Part shown: piece after piece, positions 7,858 through 15,911 of the stretch | How the letters are laid out: each line of letters begins with the position of its first letter | How positions within the stretch are numbered: position 1 is the stretch's first letter | Source: Paenarthrobacter aurescens | GTDB lineage: Bacteria; Actinomycetota; Actinomycetes; Actinomycetales; Micrococcaceae | Length of the DNA: 64,000 bases | Reading direction: 5' to 3' | Assembly: GCF_025421775.1 (NCBI RefSeq) | Contig: NZ_JAOEFX010000004.1 | Coordinates: 487,095-551,094, forward strand | Program-made: the position numbers and the translations under genes | The notes under the pieces: generated by a model | The model's database searches: none | Told to the model about the DNA's origin: nothing | Seen by the model: the letters and a program-made list of their open reading frames with translations, nothing else

Positions 7858-8325
7858 CTACTCCGCCAGCAGCCCCGTTGTCCGGTAGGGAATCACTTCC
7901 CGGAGGAACATGCTGGTGGACGTGCGCACAATTCCGGGACACAAGCGAATTTCCTCGGACACGCGGTAGAGGTCGTCCGGGCTCTTGGCCACCACTCTGA
8001 TGATGAGGTCGGTGTCACCTGCGGGTGCATGGCATTCGAGGACTTCGGGGATGTTCCGGAGGGCGGCGATGGCTTCGTTCAGATGGCTTTGGTCGAGTTC
8101 GGCGCTGACCGCCGCGGCAACACCGCGTCCCAGTGCGGACGGCAGGACGCGGCTGCTGTTCGGGCGCAGGGCTCCGGCCGCCGCCATGCGCTCCAGACGG
8201 GACTGCACGGTCCCGCGCGCGAGGTGGAGCTTCTGCGCCAACACCATGATGGGCACCCGGGGATCTTCATCAAGAGCGGCGAGGATCCGGCGGTCCGTGG
8301 CGTCGAGTTCCTGCAAAGTGACCAC
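7858..8325 (-). CDS. Lrp/AsnC family regulator
   Basis: A 155-residue Lrp-type regulator with an N-terminal HTH (LDATDRRILAALDEDPRVP, ARGTVQSRLERM) and a C-terminal RAM domain (VLECHAPAGDTDLIIRVVAKSPDDLYRVSEEI). The family binds amino acids and often controls a divergent gene, but here the divergent side (8326-8699) holds no convincing gene. The start is uncertain. GTG 8325 is one base from an AGGA, whereas TTG 8316 is ten bases from it. The protein is distinct from the Lrp at 5107-5562, so it is not a recent duplicate. It may control the WXG100 genes downstream, but the 110-base gap with repeats argues for a separate promoter there. Confidence 0.85.
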   Translation of the reverse strand: MVTLQELDATDRRILAALDEDPRVPIMVLAQKLHLARGTVQSRLERMAAAGALRPNSSRVLPSALGRGVAAAVSAELDQSHLNEAIAALRNIPEVLECHAPAGDTDLIIRVVAKSPDDLYRVSEEIRLCPGIVRTSTSMFLREVIPYRTTGLLAE

Positions 8326-8579
8326 TTCCTGTCCAAGTTTTCAGAGCATACTGGTCAGATCGACCATTCTTTTTACTGTCCGTTGCACCAACTGTATGTC
8401 TCCTGCTCAAATGGTGACAACGAAGCAGGACGAGGCTACCGCCGGATCCCGCAGGCACCAGGAACCCGGAACACCACCCGGAGCCCTGCACAGGTTTCCC
8501 GCAAGGAAGCAGCCGCTGATTGACTCTTGTTCACAGCATTGTCATTCTGCACTCGCCCGTTTCGTGCGGGCAGCACAGT

Positions 8580-8625
8580 AAGAGCCCCTGAGCCACCGGA
8601 TCGTTGCGGTAGCTGAGGGGCTCTT
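8580..8625 (+). terminator. Hairpin terminator upstream of gluQ
   Basis: The arms AAGAGCCCCTGAGC and GCTGAGGGGCTCTT pair over 14 positions with one mismatch around an 18-base loop, followed by TTGTGTT. No coding sequence on the plus strand ends here. Confidence 0.55.
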
Positions 8626-8687
8626 GTGTTGCCCCGACATGAGGCGCACCACGCCGGCCCGGAGTTCAGTCCCCGAAAAGACCCGCA

Positions 8688-8693
8688 TAGGCT
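8688..8693 (+). promoter_or_regulatory. -10 element of leaderless gluQ
   Basis: TAGGCT ends six bases before the ATG at 8700. Confidence 0.5.
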
Positions 8694-8699
8694 TGAATC

Positions 8700-9587
8700 A
8701 TGACTCCAGCTGGCCGCTTCGCCCCGAGCCCTTCCGGCGAACTGCACGTCGGCAACCTCCGCACAGCCGCCCTCGCCTGGCTGTTCGCGAAGTCCAGCGC
8801 CAGGGATTTCCTGCTGCGCGTAGAAGACCTGGACCGGGCCCGGTCCGGCGCGGAGGCGGAGCAGCTCCGCGATCTGCAGGCCATCGGCGTCAGCTGGGAT
8901 GCCGCCGTCGTGCGCCAAACTGAGCGCGCAGCCCTTTATGATGAGGCGATTTCGCGCCTCACCGCAGATGGCCGCACCTATGAATGCTTCTGTACCCGCC
9001 GTGAAATCCAGGAGGCGCCGTCCGCCCCGCATGCGCCGCAGGGTGCGTATCCAGGGACGTGCCGGCGGCTGTCCCACGCGGAACGTGAGATCCGGCGCGC
9101 GACGCGGCCCGCCTCGATCCGGTTGCGATCGGACGTCGCGGAGTGGGCTGTTGAGGACCAGTTACATGGCAAATACCTGGGTGTGGTGGACGACTTTGTG
9201 TTGCGTCGAAATGATGGCGTGACGGCATATAACCTGGCGGTGGTGGTGGACGATGCCGCCCAGGGAATCGACCAGGTGGTACGCGGCGACGACCTCCTTT
9301 CGTCCACGCCGCGGCAGGCGTATCTGGCGACGCTGCTGGGGCTGCCTGTCCCCGAGTATGCTCATGTTCCGCTGGTGGTAAACGCCGACGGCGCCAGGCT
9401 GGCAAAGCGCGACGGCGCCGTCACGCTGGGCGACCTTGCCGCCGTCGGAATTCCTGCTGAACGTGTGCGCAACCTGATCCTGGGTTCCCTTGGCCTGCCC
9501 GCCGGGACTCTTCGGGATGCCCTTCCGGAATTTGACCCGACAAGGCTGCCGACGGAGCCTTGGGTGTGGATAACGCCCCGGGGCTGA
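8700..9587 (+). CDS. gluQ: Glutamyl-Q tRNA(Asp) synthetase
   Basis: A 295-residue paralogue of the glutamyl-tRNA synthetase catalytic domain that lacks the anticodon-binding domain. The enzyme attaches glutamate to the queuosine base of tRNA(Asp). The class I signature is APSPSGELHVGN (HIGH-like), and the KMSKS-like loop is RLAKRDG. The zinc-binding knob Cys-x-Cys is visible as ECFCTRRE, with a further YPGTC downstream, as in GluQRS enzymes. There is no GTG/TTG ambiguity: the ATG at 8700 has TAGGCT exactly six bases upstream and no ribosome site, implying a leaderless mRNA. The next gene begins 25 bases later but has its own -10 element. Confidence 0.92.
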   Translation: MTPAGRFAPSPSGELHVGNLRTAALAWLFAKSSARDFLLRVEDLDRARSGAEAEQLRDLQAIGVSWDAAVVRQTERAALYDEAISRLTADGRTYECFCTRREIQEAPSAPHAPQGAYPGTCRRLSHAEREIRRATRPASIRLRSDVAEWAVEDQLHGKYLGVVDDFVLRRNDGVTAYNLAVVVDDAAQGIDQVVRGDDLLSSTPRQAYLATLLGLPVPEYAHVPLVVNADGARLAKRDGAVTLGDLAAVGIPAERVRNLILGSLGLPAGTLRDALPEFDPTRLPTEPWVWITPRG

Positions 9588-9600
9588 ACGTCCCACAGCG

Positions 9601-9606
9601 TAGGCT
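9601..9606 (+). promoter_or_regulatory. -10 element of leaderless serine hydrolase gene
   Basis: TAGGCT ends six bases before the ATG at 9613, identical in sequence and spacing to the gluQ element. Confidence 0.5.
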
Positions 9607-9612
9607 GTCTGG

Positions 9613-10731
9613 ATGCATTCACAGGTGATCGCCCCAGGTTTCGAACCCGTTGCCGAGCTCTTTGGAGGTTTCCTCGATCAAGACCCTGAGTATTCCGCGC
9701 AGGTGGCGGCCTACCATCGCGGCGTCAAAGTGCTGGACCTGAGCGGCGGTCCCCACATCCGGCCTGATTCGGTCACTGGAGTCTTCTCGTGTTCCAAAGG
9801 CATGGCGGGTTTGGTCATTGCGCTGTTGGTGCAGGACGGCCAGCTGGATCTTGATGCAGAGGTGGTCAAGTATTGGCCCGAGTTTGGCGTAGAGGGCAAG
9901 GCTTCGATAACCGTCGCGCAGCTCCTGTCCCATCAAGCCGGGCTCTTGGGAGTAGAAGGTGGTCTGACGCTTGAGGAGGTCAACCAATCCGGGCTCGCAG
10001 CAGCGAAGCTCGCCAAGCTTCCACCGCTGTGGAAGCCTGGAGCCGCGTTCGGATATCACGCGCTGACCATTGGCATCTTCATGGAAGAGCTGTGCCGGCG
10101 TATCACCGGTGCCACCTTGCAGGAAATCTTCGAAACCAGGATCAGGGCGGTCACTGGAGCCCACTTCTATCTCGGGCTGCCCGACGCCGAAGAAGTCCGA
10201 TTCGCACCATTCCGGTGGGCGGCAGATCCTTCGTGGCCGTGGGTGGATCCTGCCAGCCATGGGGGTCTGGCGGCCAACTCTGCCGTGGGTAACATCCTGG
10301 ATCTGCCTAACATCCGCGAGGTGAGGGCAGCAGGGTTGAGCTCGGCGGCCGGCGTAGCGAGTGCGGATGGCATGGCCAGAATCTATGCGGCGGCGTTGAC
10401 GGGCTTGGTCGGTGATGCCGGGCTCGCGCCCCTTCTGACCGAAGAGACCATCCGGACCGTCTCAGCCGAGCAGGTGTTTGGGATCGATCGTGTTTTTGGG
10501 GAGTCCGGCTGCTTCGCCACCGTGTTCATGAAGTCCCACGCCAGGATGCCGTTCGGCAGTTACCGTGCGTTTGGGCACGACGGCGCCAGCGCATCTTTGG
10601 GGTTCGCGGACCCCGTGTACGAACTTGGCTTTGGTTACGTGCCGCAGCAGGCAGAGCCCGGGGGCGTGGGCTGCCGCAACTTCCAGCTGAGTTCGGCTGT
10701 TCGGGAAGCGATCGTCGGGCTCGCGGCCTAG
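9613..10731 (+). CDS. Beta-lactamase-fold serine hydrolase (family VIII esterase-like)
   Basis: A 372-residue protein of the class C beta-lactamase/EstB family. The nucleophile motif S-x-x-K is SCSK at about residues 60-63 (GVFSCSKGMAGLVIALLVQDG). The catalytic tyrosine is in AFGYHAL, where many members have Y-x-N. The third motif near the C-terminus is GHDGAS, replacing KTG. There is no signal peptide, so it is cytoplasmic and more likely an esterase or amidase than a resistance enzyme. Conserved flanks include LSHQAGL and PLWKPGAAFGY. A leaderless start is suggested by TAGGCT six bases upstream. It has no obvious pathway partners; a TetR gene is convergent. Confidence 0.85.
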   Translation: MHSQVIAPGFEPVAELFGGFLDQDPEYSAQVAAYHRGVKVLDLSGGPHIRPDSVTGVFSCSKGMAGLVIALLVQDGQLDLDAEVVKYWPEFGVEGKASITVAQLLSHQAGLLGVEGGLTLEEVNQSGLAAAKLAKLPPLWKPGAAFGYHALTIGIFMEELCRRITGATLQEIFETRIRAVTGAHFYLGLPDAEEVRFAPFRWAADPSWPWVDPASHGGLAANSAVGNILDLPNIREVRAAGLSSAAGVASADGMARIYAAALTGLVGDAGLAPLLTEETIRTVSAEQVFGIDRVFGESGCFATVFMKSHARMPFGSYRAFGHDGASASLGFADPVYELGFGYVPQQAEPGGVGCRNFQLSSAVREAIVGLAA

Positions 10732-10740
10732 TTCAGCGGA

Positions 10741-10834
10741 GCTGTCTTGGCTGAGTCGGGCTGCCTGAGTAAGAGTTGAGCTGGGCTGGCTGAGTAAGTT
10801 AGGGGGCCTGGCTGAGTTGGGCTGCCGGGACTCC
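10741..10834. repeat. Degenerate GGCTGAGT repeats at the TetR 3' end
   Basis: Several imperfect copies of a (G)GCTGAGT(C/T)GGGCTG unit spaced by about 20-30 bases run from the intergenic space into the last codons of the TetR gene. They may have formed its QLSQAP tail. Confidence 0.4.
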
Positions 10835-11419
10835 TGCCGCCATTCCTGCCCACAGGGTGTCGGTCGTTGCCACCACCACATCCTCAACCGTTGTCCCGTC
10901 CAGGTGTTTGCCCGCGGCGAGAAGGGCGGCGCCGTGGAGGCTGACGAAGCACACCATGGCCAGAGTTTGGGGGTCGCCGGCGGCGAGTGCACCGGCCTCC
11001 TGAGCTTCGGTGATCATAGCTTGGGCCACGTGGATCCCTTGTTCGCCGGTGCTTCTCAGCTCCGCACTGGAGTCGGGGTGGTGCTTGGTGGAGTACATCA
11101 CTGTCAGGAGGGCAGGACGCGCAACCGCGAACTCGACGTATGCCTTTCCAACATTGACAAACCTGACCCGGAGGTCATCGCTGGACTGGGCGGCGTTCAG
11201 GATGAGGCGGTTCATCGACTCAAAGCCGGCCAGTGCCAGCGCATCGATCAGGGCCTGCTTATCGCGGAAATGTTTTGCCGGGGCGCCATGGCTGACGTTC
11301 ACATCGCGGGCGAGTTGCCGCAGGGAGAGTCCGTCCACGCCAGCTTCTTCGATGGTCGCCATGGCGCGTTCCAGGAGGGCTTCCCGGAGTTTGCCGTGGT
11401 GGTAGGGCTGCTCGATCAT
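10799..11419 (-). CDS. TetR family repressor
   Basis: A 206-residue TetR protein. The N-terminal HTH covers roughly residues 10-55 (LREALLERAMATIEEAGVDGLSLRQLARDVNVSHGAPAKHFRDKQALIDAL region), and the rest is the all-helical ligand domain (RFVNVGKAYVEFAVARPALLTVMY, a TetR_C-type segment). The ATG at 11419 is preceded at exactly six bases by TAGACT, suggesting a leaderless mRNA. It is divergent from an SDR gene and the 101-base gap holds a 17-base inverted repeat, the likely operator for both directions. The last residues are encoded within a degenerate repeat tract, so the C-terminus may vary among strains. Confidence 0.88.
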   Translation of the reverse strand: MIEQPYHHGKLREALLERAMATIEEAGVDGLSLRQLARDVNVSHGAPAKHFRDKQALIDALALAGFESMNRLILNAAQSSDDLRVRFVNVGKAYVEFAVARPALLTVMYSTKHHPDSSAELRSTGEQGIHVAQAMITEAQEAGALAAGDPQTLAMVCFVSLHGAALLAAGKHLDGTTVEDVVVATTDTLWAGMAAGVPAAQLSQAP

Positions 11420-11436
11420 GGGATAAGTCTAGGCCA

Positions 11437-11491
11437 ATGTAGTCATTGACAACAAAGTAGACACTGCCTACCATGTTGACAGTGACTACAT
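11437..11491. promoter_or_regulatory. TetR-type operator, 17-base inverted repeat
   Basis: ATGTAGTCATTGACAAC at 11437-11453 and GTTGACAGTGACTACAT at 11475-11491 are reverse complements at 15 of 17 positions, with a 21-base spacer. The arms flank and overlap the SDR promoter and lie just upstream of the tetR -10, so one dimer pair could repress both genes. Confidence 0.7.
11446..11474 (+). promoter_or_regulatory. Sigma-70-type promoter of the SDR gene
   Basis: TTGACA at 11446-11451 and TACCAT at 11469-11474 are separated by 17 bases. The -35 lies in the left operator arm and the start point falls in the right arm. Confidence 0.65.
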
Positions 11492-11520
11492 CATTCAGCC
11501 TCAAACCGATTGGATATGCC

Positions 11521-12312
11521 ATGACCATGACCTACACCGGCACCACCGCACTCATCACCGGGGCAAGCTCCGGCCTGGGCGCTGAGTTCGCCGGGCAATT
11601 CGCTTCCCGCGGTTCCAACCTTGTGTTGGTCGCAAGGCGTGAGGATCGGCTGGAAGAGTCGGCCAAGGACCTGCGCGCCAAGCACGGAGTTACCGTGACA
11701 GTAGTTCCGATGGACCTGGGCCGTCCTGGCGTTGGCCGCGAGCTCTTCGATGAGGTGCGTGGCCGCGGAATCACTGTGGACACGCTGATCAACAACGCAG
11801 GTTTCGGCACCCATTCTCCCTTCGTCGAAGAGGCCCCGGACACCATTGCGTCTGAGATTTCCTTGAACGTGGCCGCGCTGGTGGATATCACGCGGGCGTT
11901 CCTTCCGGACATGCTCTCTTCCGGTAAAGGTGCGCTGGTGAACGTCGCAAGCACTGCCGCCTTCCAACCAATCCCCGGCATGGCGGTTTACGGCGCCACC
12001 AAGGCCTTCGTGCTGAGTTTCACTGAAGCCGTGGCACACGAGACAAAGGATTCCGGGCTAAACGTCCTGGCCCTGTGCCCCGGAGCGACGCGCACCGAGT
12101 TCTTCGACGTCCTCGGAAGCCAGTCCGCTGCAGTGGGACGGATGCAAACCTCCGGCCAGGTTGTGGGAACGGCCATCAAAGCACTCGATCGCAAGGGAAC
12201 ACCCGGCAGCGTAGTGTCCGGGTGGGTCAACCGCGTCGCAGCCGGATTCGCTCAGCGCTTGCCCAGGGCCGTGACCGTTGCCATTGCCGCACGAGCAGTC
12301 CAGGACTGGTAG
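11521..12312 (+). CDS. Short-chain dehydrogenase/reductase
   Basis: A 263-residue classical SDR of the DltE/YqjQ-like group. It has the TGASSGLG dinucleotide motif, an arginine-rich loop after strand 2 (VARREDRLEE) that favours NADP(H), and NNAGFG. The Ser of the VNVASTAAF strand and YGATK form the Ser-Tyr-Lys triad, and CPGATRTEF follows. The substrate is unknown. I chose the ATG at 11521, which gives the usual short N-terminus. GTG 11482 lies seven bases after the -10 hexamer and could start a leaderless form with 13 extra residues. It is controlled by the divergent TetR repressor through the shared operator. Confidence 0.85.
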   Translation: MTMTYTGTTALITGASSGLGAEFAGQFASRGSNLVLVARREDRLEESAKDLRAKHGVTVTVVPMDLGRPGVGRELFDEVRGRGITVDTLINNAGFGTHSPFVEEAPDTIASEISLNVAALVDITRAFLPDMLSSGKGALVNVASTAAFQPIPGMAVYGATKAFVLSFTEAVAHETKDSGLNVLALCPGATRTEFFDVLGSQSAAVGRMQTSGQVVGTAIKALDRKGTPGSVVSGWVNRVAAGFAQRLPRAVTVAIAARAVQDW

Positions 12313-12396
12313 GCCGGTGCGGCTGGTCCCGGAACAGCGGATAGCCTGAAGGTAAGGACCGATCCCCGCCGGTCCCTCTTTAATCCGGAGGCCCGC

Positions 12397-12933
12397 ATGA
12401 CCGAACCACGCTTTACCGTTGAAACAGCCCAGGTCCTGGCCGAGGTGGCTCACAACCGGCAGAAGGACAAACTCAAGCGTCCCTACCGGGAGCACGTGTT
12501 GGCCGTGGGGGATGCGCTCGCGGACTTTGACGAGGACGTCCAGATCGCAGGCTACCTCCACGACATTGCCGAAGATACGCCCATCACCCGGCAGGCCCTG
12601 CTGGACATGGGGGTTTCCGAGCGGGCTGTCGACATTATCGAGCGCGTCACCCGCCGCTTCCACGAAGATCCGGATGATTACGACGCCGGCATCCGTTATG
12701 TTGCCGAAGACCACGACGCCACGCTGGTGAAGATCGCGGACAACGCCCACAACTCACTGCCCGAGCGGGTGCGGGCCCTCGCCGAGAAGTGGCCGGACAA
12801 GCCACCGGTAACCCGCTACGCCGATGCCCGCCCGGTCCTGTACACGGCGGTTCCCCGCGAGGAAATCCTGATGATCCTGGAGCGGATCAATCCGTACCTG
12901 ATCGCGGAGTTGGACGAGATCGTTCCCGAGTAG
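12397..12933 (+). CDS. HD-domain phosphohydrolase, Mesh1/SpoT-hydrolase-like
   Basis: A 178-residue single-domain HD protein. The metal-binding His of REHVLAVGDAL, the HD pair and following EDT of YLHDIAEDTPIT, and the late Asp of KIADNAHN follow the order seen in the (p)ppGpp hydrolase domain of SpoT and in stand-alone Mesh1 enzymes. A role as a small alarmone or nucleotide pyrophosphohydrolase is the best guess, but other HD phosphatases fit too. A GGAGG ribosome site lies five bases before the ATG. It is a single gene, ending convergently against ltrA across a palindrome. No RelA-type synthetase domain is attached. Confidence 0.7.
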   Translation: MTEPRFTVETAQVLAEVAHNRQKDKLKRPYREHVLAVGDALADFDEDVQIAGYLHDIAEDTPITRQALLDMGVSERAVDIIERVTRRFHEDPDDYDAGIRYVAEDHDATLVKIADNAHNSLPERVRALAEKWPDKPPVTRYADARPVLYTAVPREEILMILERINPYLIAELDEIVPE

Positions 12934-12944
12934 CTTGGCCGGCC

Positions 12945-13005
12945 GTTGTGAGGCCTGCTCTGCGTGCTTTTGCGGGCAAATAGTGCGCAGGGCAGGCCTC
13001 GCAAC
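12945..13005. repeat. Dispersed 61-bp palindrome, family A copy 1
   Basis: Left arm 12945-12964 reads GTTGTGAGGCCTGCTCTGCG; the right arm 12986-13005 is its reverse complement at 18 of 20 positions, with a 21-base loop. It lies between convergent gene ends, where it can act as a bidirectional terminator. A second copy is at 33499-33559. Confidence 0.7.
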
Positions 13006-13015
13006 GCAGGCGCAG

Positions 13016-14260
13016 TTAGCCTGCGGCGGCTTCCAAACGTCGGAGAGCAGCTGCCCTGCCCTTGTGGCCGCGCCGTTCGTCGTAAGCAATGGACAGACCC
13101 AGAACCAGCATCATTTCAAGCATGCACAGCGCCACTGATGCGCCTGCTGCGGCCATGGCGATGCTTCCCGCGAGACCAATGACCACAAGTGCAGAGCTCC
13201 AGAGCAACTCGCGGTCAGGGCTGAGCATGATGCTGTAGAGCGTCGTCAGGGACACCTTGAAAAGAATGATGGGTATGGCGATCGATGCGACTGCCGCCGC
13301 AGCGCTGATGTGGGCTTCGTGGTCGATGAAGTAGGCGGCAACGTGGAGCCCCGCGCCGGTGGCAGCGATGGCGGCGAAGATGACGATGTGCCCATAACCA
13401 AACACCCACGAGCGGTGCCGCTGGAAATGGAGTGCTGGTCCTGAAGGCAGGATGAAGTAGATCCACCACATGGCGAAGGCCAGGCCAGTACCGCTGAGGC
13501 CAACCAACGCGGCATCCAAAGTCCAACCGTGCAACGCAACAATCGCCCGCAGGGTCTCAATGGCTCCGATCAGGCACTCACCCAACGCAATGATGGCTAG
13601 AAGCCCATACCGCTCTGCGATGTGGTGGGCATGCCAAGGCGTGCGGATCTTCCGTTCCGCGAAGTACGGTGCCGACATCTCCAGGATGAACAGCGGCGTG
13701 GCCATGAGGAAGGTAGTGAGGACGCTCGCATCGATCAAGAGGACTGCAACCCAGCCGACCTGTACGATCGCCACGTACTTCGCATACCGCAAACATGTTT
13801 CACGGCGCTCGGGGTCTTGGCGGGCGGCACGCAGCCACTGGAAGATCAGGGCAACCCTCATGACGATATAGCCGAGCACCATGGTGACGTTGTCCACGTG
13901 CCTGCCCTCGATGATCGAGTGGAACACTGGTTCGATGCCCATGGCCAGGATGAGCACGCCCACCATTTGGATCATGGTGACTACCCGGAAGACCCAGTCA
14001 TCGGTGTCGTAGGCGCTGGCGAACCAGGTGAAGTTGATCCAGGCCCAGATCACCGCGAACATGGCGAAGGAGAATGCGAGGAGCCCGGGCCAGAAATGTG
14101 ATTCCGCCACCGCATGCGCGAACTGGCTGCCGGCAACACCGAAGGCTATGACAAAGGTCAGGTCGAAGAAGAGCTCCAGCGGAGTGGCTGTGCGGTGCTT
14201 TTCATGGGGATCGCGGCCGCCCATGCGGGAGAGTGCATGGCGAAGGGGATTCGTGGACAT
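13016..14260 (-). CDS. ltrA: Low temperature requirement protein A (LtrA) family
   Basis: A 414-residue polytopic membrane protein of the LtrA family with about ten to twelve hydrophobic helices. The hallmark N-terminal motif is TPLELFFDLTFVIAF, followed by FAHAVAE and AWINFTWFASAYDTDD. A cytoplasmic H-x-x-H-x-x-E-R-YGLLAIIALGE segment (HAHHIAERYG) is also typical. The original LtrA of Listeria is needed for growth in the cold, but its biochemical role is unknown. TAATCT lies seven bases before the ATG, so the mRNA may be leaderless. The C-terminal tail is basic (DERRGHKGRAAALRRLE). It is a single gene. Confidence 0.9.
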   Translation of the reverse strand: MSTNPLRHALSRMGGRDPHEKHRTATPLELFFDLTFVIAFGVAGSQFAHAVAESHFWPGLLAFSFAMFAVIWAWINFTWFASAYDTDDWVFRVVTMIQMVGVLILAMGIEPVFHSIIEGRHVDNVTMVLGYIVMRVALIFQWLRAARQDPERRETCLRYAKYVAIVQVGWVAVLLIDASVLTTFLMATPLFILEMSAPYFAERKIRTPWHAHHIAERYGLLAIIALGECLIGAIETLRAIVALHGWTLDAALVGLSGTGLAFAMWWIYFILPSGPALHFQRHRSWVFGYGHIVIFAAIAATGAGLHVAAYFIDHEAHISAAAAVASIAIPIILFKVSLTTLYSIMLSPDRELLWSSALVVIGLAGSIAMAAAGASVALCMLEMMLVLGLSIAYDERRGHKGRAAALRRLEAAAG

Positions 14261-14295
14261 GGCTCAAAGATTACCGCTGCCCGTGTGCTCACGCC

Positions 14296-14363
14296 GAGAT
14301 CGCCGGAATGCGCCGGGATCGCCGTAACACACCGGTGGAACCCGCAACGTTCCGGCGAACTCG
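14296..14363. repeat. Dispersed palindromic repeat, family B copy 1
   Basis: GAGATCGCCGGAA at the left end pairs with TTCCGGCGAACTCG at the right end. A related element with the same block order (GCCGGAAT, GCCGGATCGCC, AACAC, GTTCC, CTCG) lies at 32191-32276. Confidence 0.55.
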
Positions 14364-14375
14364 CTCAGCAAACCG

Positions 14376-15674
14376 CTAGACCCGGCCCAACACGTCGATG
14401 TCTTCCAGGAAGTCCTGGTGCACTTCGGCGCTCACGGTGGTGCGGGTGTCGGCAATCGCGTCGAGGTAGTCCTGGGTGACCGGCCCCTTATGTCCGTTGG
14501 CCGCAAGACCCGAGCCGTCGTCGTCGTACACTGCCTTTTCCAGGGCGCGCTGGGAGGCGCTGCGTGCCGCGAACTCGATGTCCGCGGGCGAGAAGCCTTC
14601 AGTCCGCTCCACCAGCTGGGCGATGTCCACCGAATCCACCACGGTTGCGGGGATGAAGCGCTGCCACATGGCCTCGCGGGCGTGGACGTCAGGCAGGCCG
14701 ATGGGGATCACGTAATCGAACCGGCCGTGGCGGAGGAACGCGGTGTCCAGGGCGCGGATGAAGTTGGTGGCGCAGACCAGCAAACGGCCGGGCTGCTCGC
14801 GGAAGGCCGGGATGATCTTCAGTAGCTCATTGGTGACGCCCTGCAACGGCGACGGCGGATCCCCGGCGCGCTGCGAGGCGATTTCTTCAACTTCGTCGAT
14901 GAACACTACGGCGTGCTCCAGCTCAGCGATTTCCAGGAATGTCTCGCGCAGCGCGCCGGCCAGGCCTTTGGGATCGGCGGCCAAACGGGACGGGAAAACC
15001 TCCACGAACGGCCACTCCAGCCGCGACGCGATGGCCTTGGCGAAGGTGGTCTTTCCGGTGCCCGGAGGACCGAACAGCACCACCGCGCGTGGGGGCACAA
15101 CACCGTATTCGTCGGCGAGATCGGCCTCTGCCAGTGGCAGCACCAAGCGGCGTTCCAGGAGTTCCTTCTCACGGCGCATGCCCGCCACGTTCTCCCAGAG
15201 ATCCCGTGCCAGGATGCGGCCGCCGAGCAGGCTCAACGGCTCCAGCTCCTGCCGCTGCACGGGAATGGTCCGCTCGAAGTAGCGCAGGTTCTTCTTCACC
15301 ACGAACCCGCGGCCAAGGAACGCCTCGACGCGCGTTTCGGTCTCCGGCATGAGCGCAGAGAGCTTGTTGAGGCCGTGCGGAGCCATGCGGTTCTCGACGG
15401 CGGACAGCAGCGAGGTGCCGATCCCGCGGCCGCGGAACTCCGTCAAGGTGGCAAGGAAAACGATCCAACCCTGGTCATGCGCGGCGCGTCCGACAGCAGC
15501 ACCCACCACCTGGTCACCCTGCACCGCAACCACTGCGTGGTCCTTTTCGCAGGACGCCAGGACTTCGGACAACGCGTATACGGGCTCAACGCCGTCAGCT
15601 TTGAGTGACTCCCAGAGGTGCAGGATGCCGTCCAGATCGGACGAGTGGAAGTCCCTGATGCGCCAATTGCTCAT
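14376..15674 (-). CDS. GNAT acetyltransferase-AAA+ ATPase fusion
   Basis: A 432-residue protein with two domains. Residues 1-140 are a GNAT N-acetyltransferase with the acetyl-CoA motif RGRGIGTSLL at 81-90. Residues 150-430 are an AAA+ module of the FtsH/Cdc48 class: Walker A GPPGTGKT at 202-209, Walker B VVFIDE at 256-261, sensor-1 Asn in CATN (304), arginine finger region RHGRFD (315-320), and a helical lid with GFSPADIEFAARSA. Both domains keep their key residues. A ribosome site AGGAG lies eight bases from the ATG. No protease domain is attached. The fusion suggests ATP-driven remodelling of a protein that is also acetylated, which is inference. The gene has no operon partner. Confidence 0.85.
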   Translation of the reverse strand: MSNWRIRDFHSSDLDGILHLWESLKADGVEPVYALSEVLASCEKDHAVVAVQGDQVVGAAVGRAAHDQGWIVFLATLTEFRGRGIGTSLLSAVENRMAPHGLNKLSALMPETETRVEAFLGRGFVVKKNLRYFERTIPVQRQELEPLSLLGGRILARDLWENVAGMRREKELLERRLVLPLAEADLADEYGVVPPRAVVLFGPPGTGKTTFAKAIASRLEWPFVEVFPSRLAADPKGLAGALRETFLEIAELEHAVVFIDEVEEIASQRAGDPPSPLQGVTNELLKIIPAFREQPGRLLVCATNFIRALDTAFLRHGRFDYVIPIGLPDVHAREAMWQRFIPATVVDSVDIAQLVERTEGFSPADIEFAARSASQRALEKAVYDDDGSGLAANGHKGPVTQDYLDAIADTRTTVSAEVHQDFLEDIDVLGRV

Positions 15675-15780
15675 GGCTGTATCTCCTGAGTCTGCTAAGT
15701 GAGTCGCCGTTGATTCCTTTGGTGTTGAGCATAGGCGAAGAGCTGGGGCCGGACGTTGCGGGCCAGTTGCGTTACGGGGG

Positions 15781-15811
15781 AACCCGACGGCGGGCCCTCG
15801 CCGTCGGGGTT
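15781..15811. terminator. Hairpin between SDR stop and GNAT-AAA start
   Basis: AACCCGACGGCG (15781-15792) pairs with CGCCGTCGGGGTT (15799-15811) with one bulge and a six-base loop. It lies about 100 bases after the SDR stop on the minus strand. No T-run follows. Confidence 0.45.
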
Positions 15812-15911
15812 CGTCCCGCCGTCGGACGGGGCGTCTGAAAGGGGTGCCGAAACCGCTGGTTGGAGCTGGAACATCCTTAACGGGCTCTACTGAGCCAGCC
15901 CCACGCCCCGG

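Larger units (their letters stand above)
8326..8699. other. Intergenic region without convincing gene
   Basis: The stretch holds a possible divergent promoter near the lrp start and a small open frame from ATG 8411 to TAA 8581, whose third-position GC is far lower than in neighbouring genes. A strong hairpin ends the region at 8580-8625. It may encode a short RNA or be a gene remnant. Confidence 0.4.

Noticed and set aside
8411..8581. Small 56-residue protein gene
   Set aside because: Third-position GC is only about 57 percent, unlike true genes here, there is no ribosome site, and the protein looks like no family.
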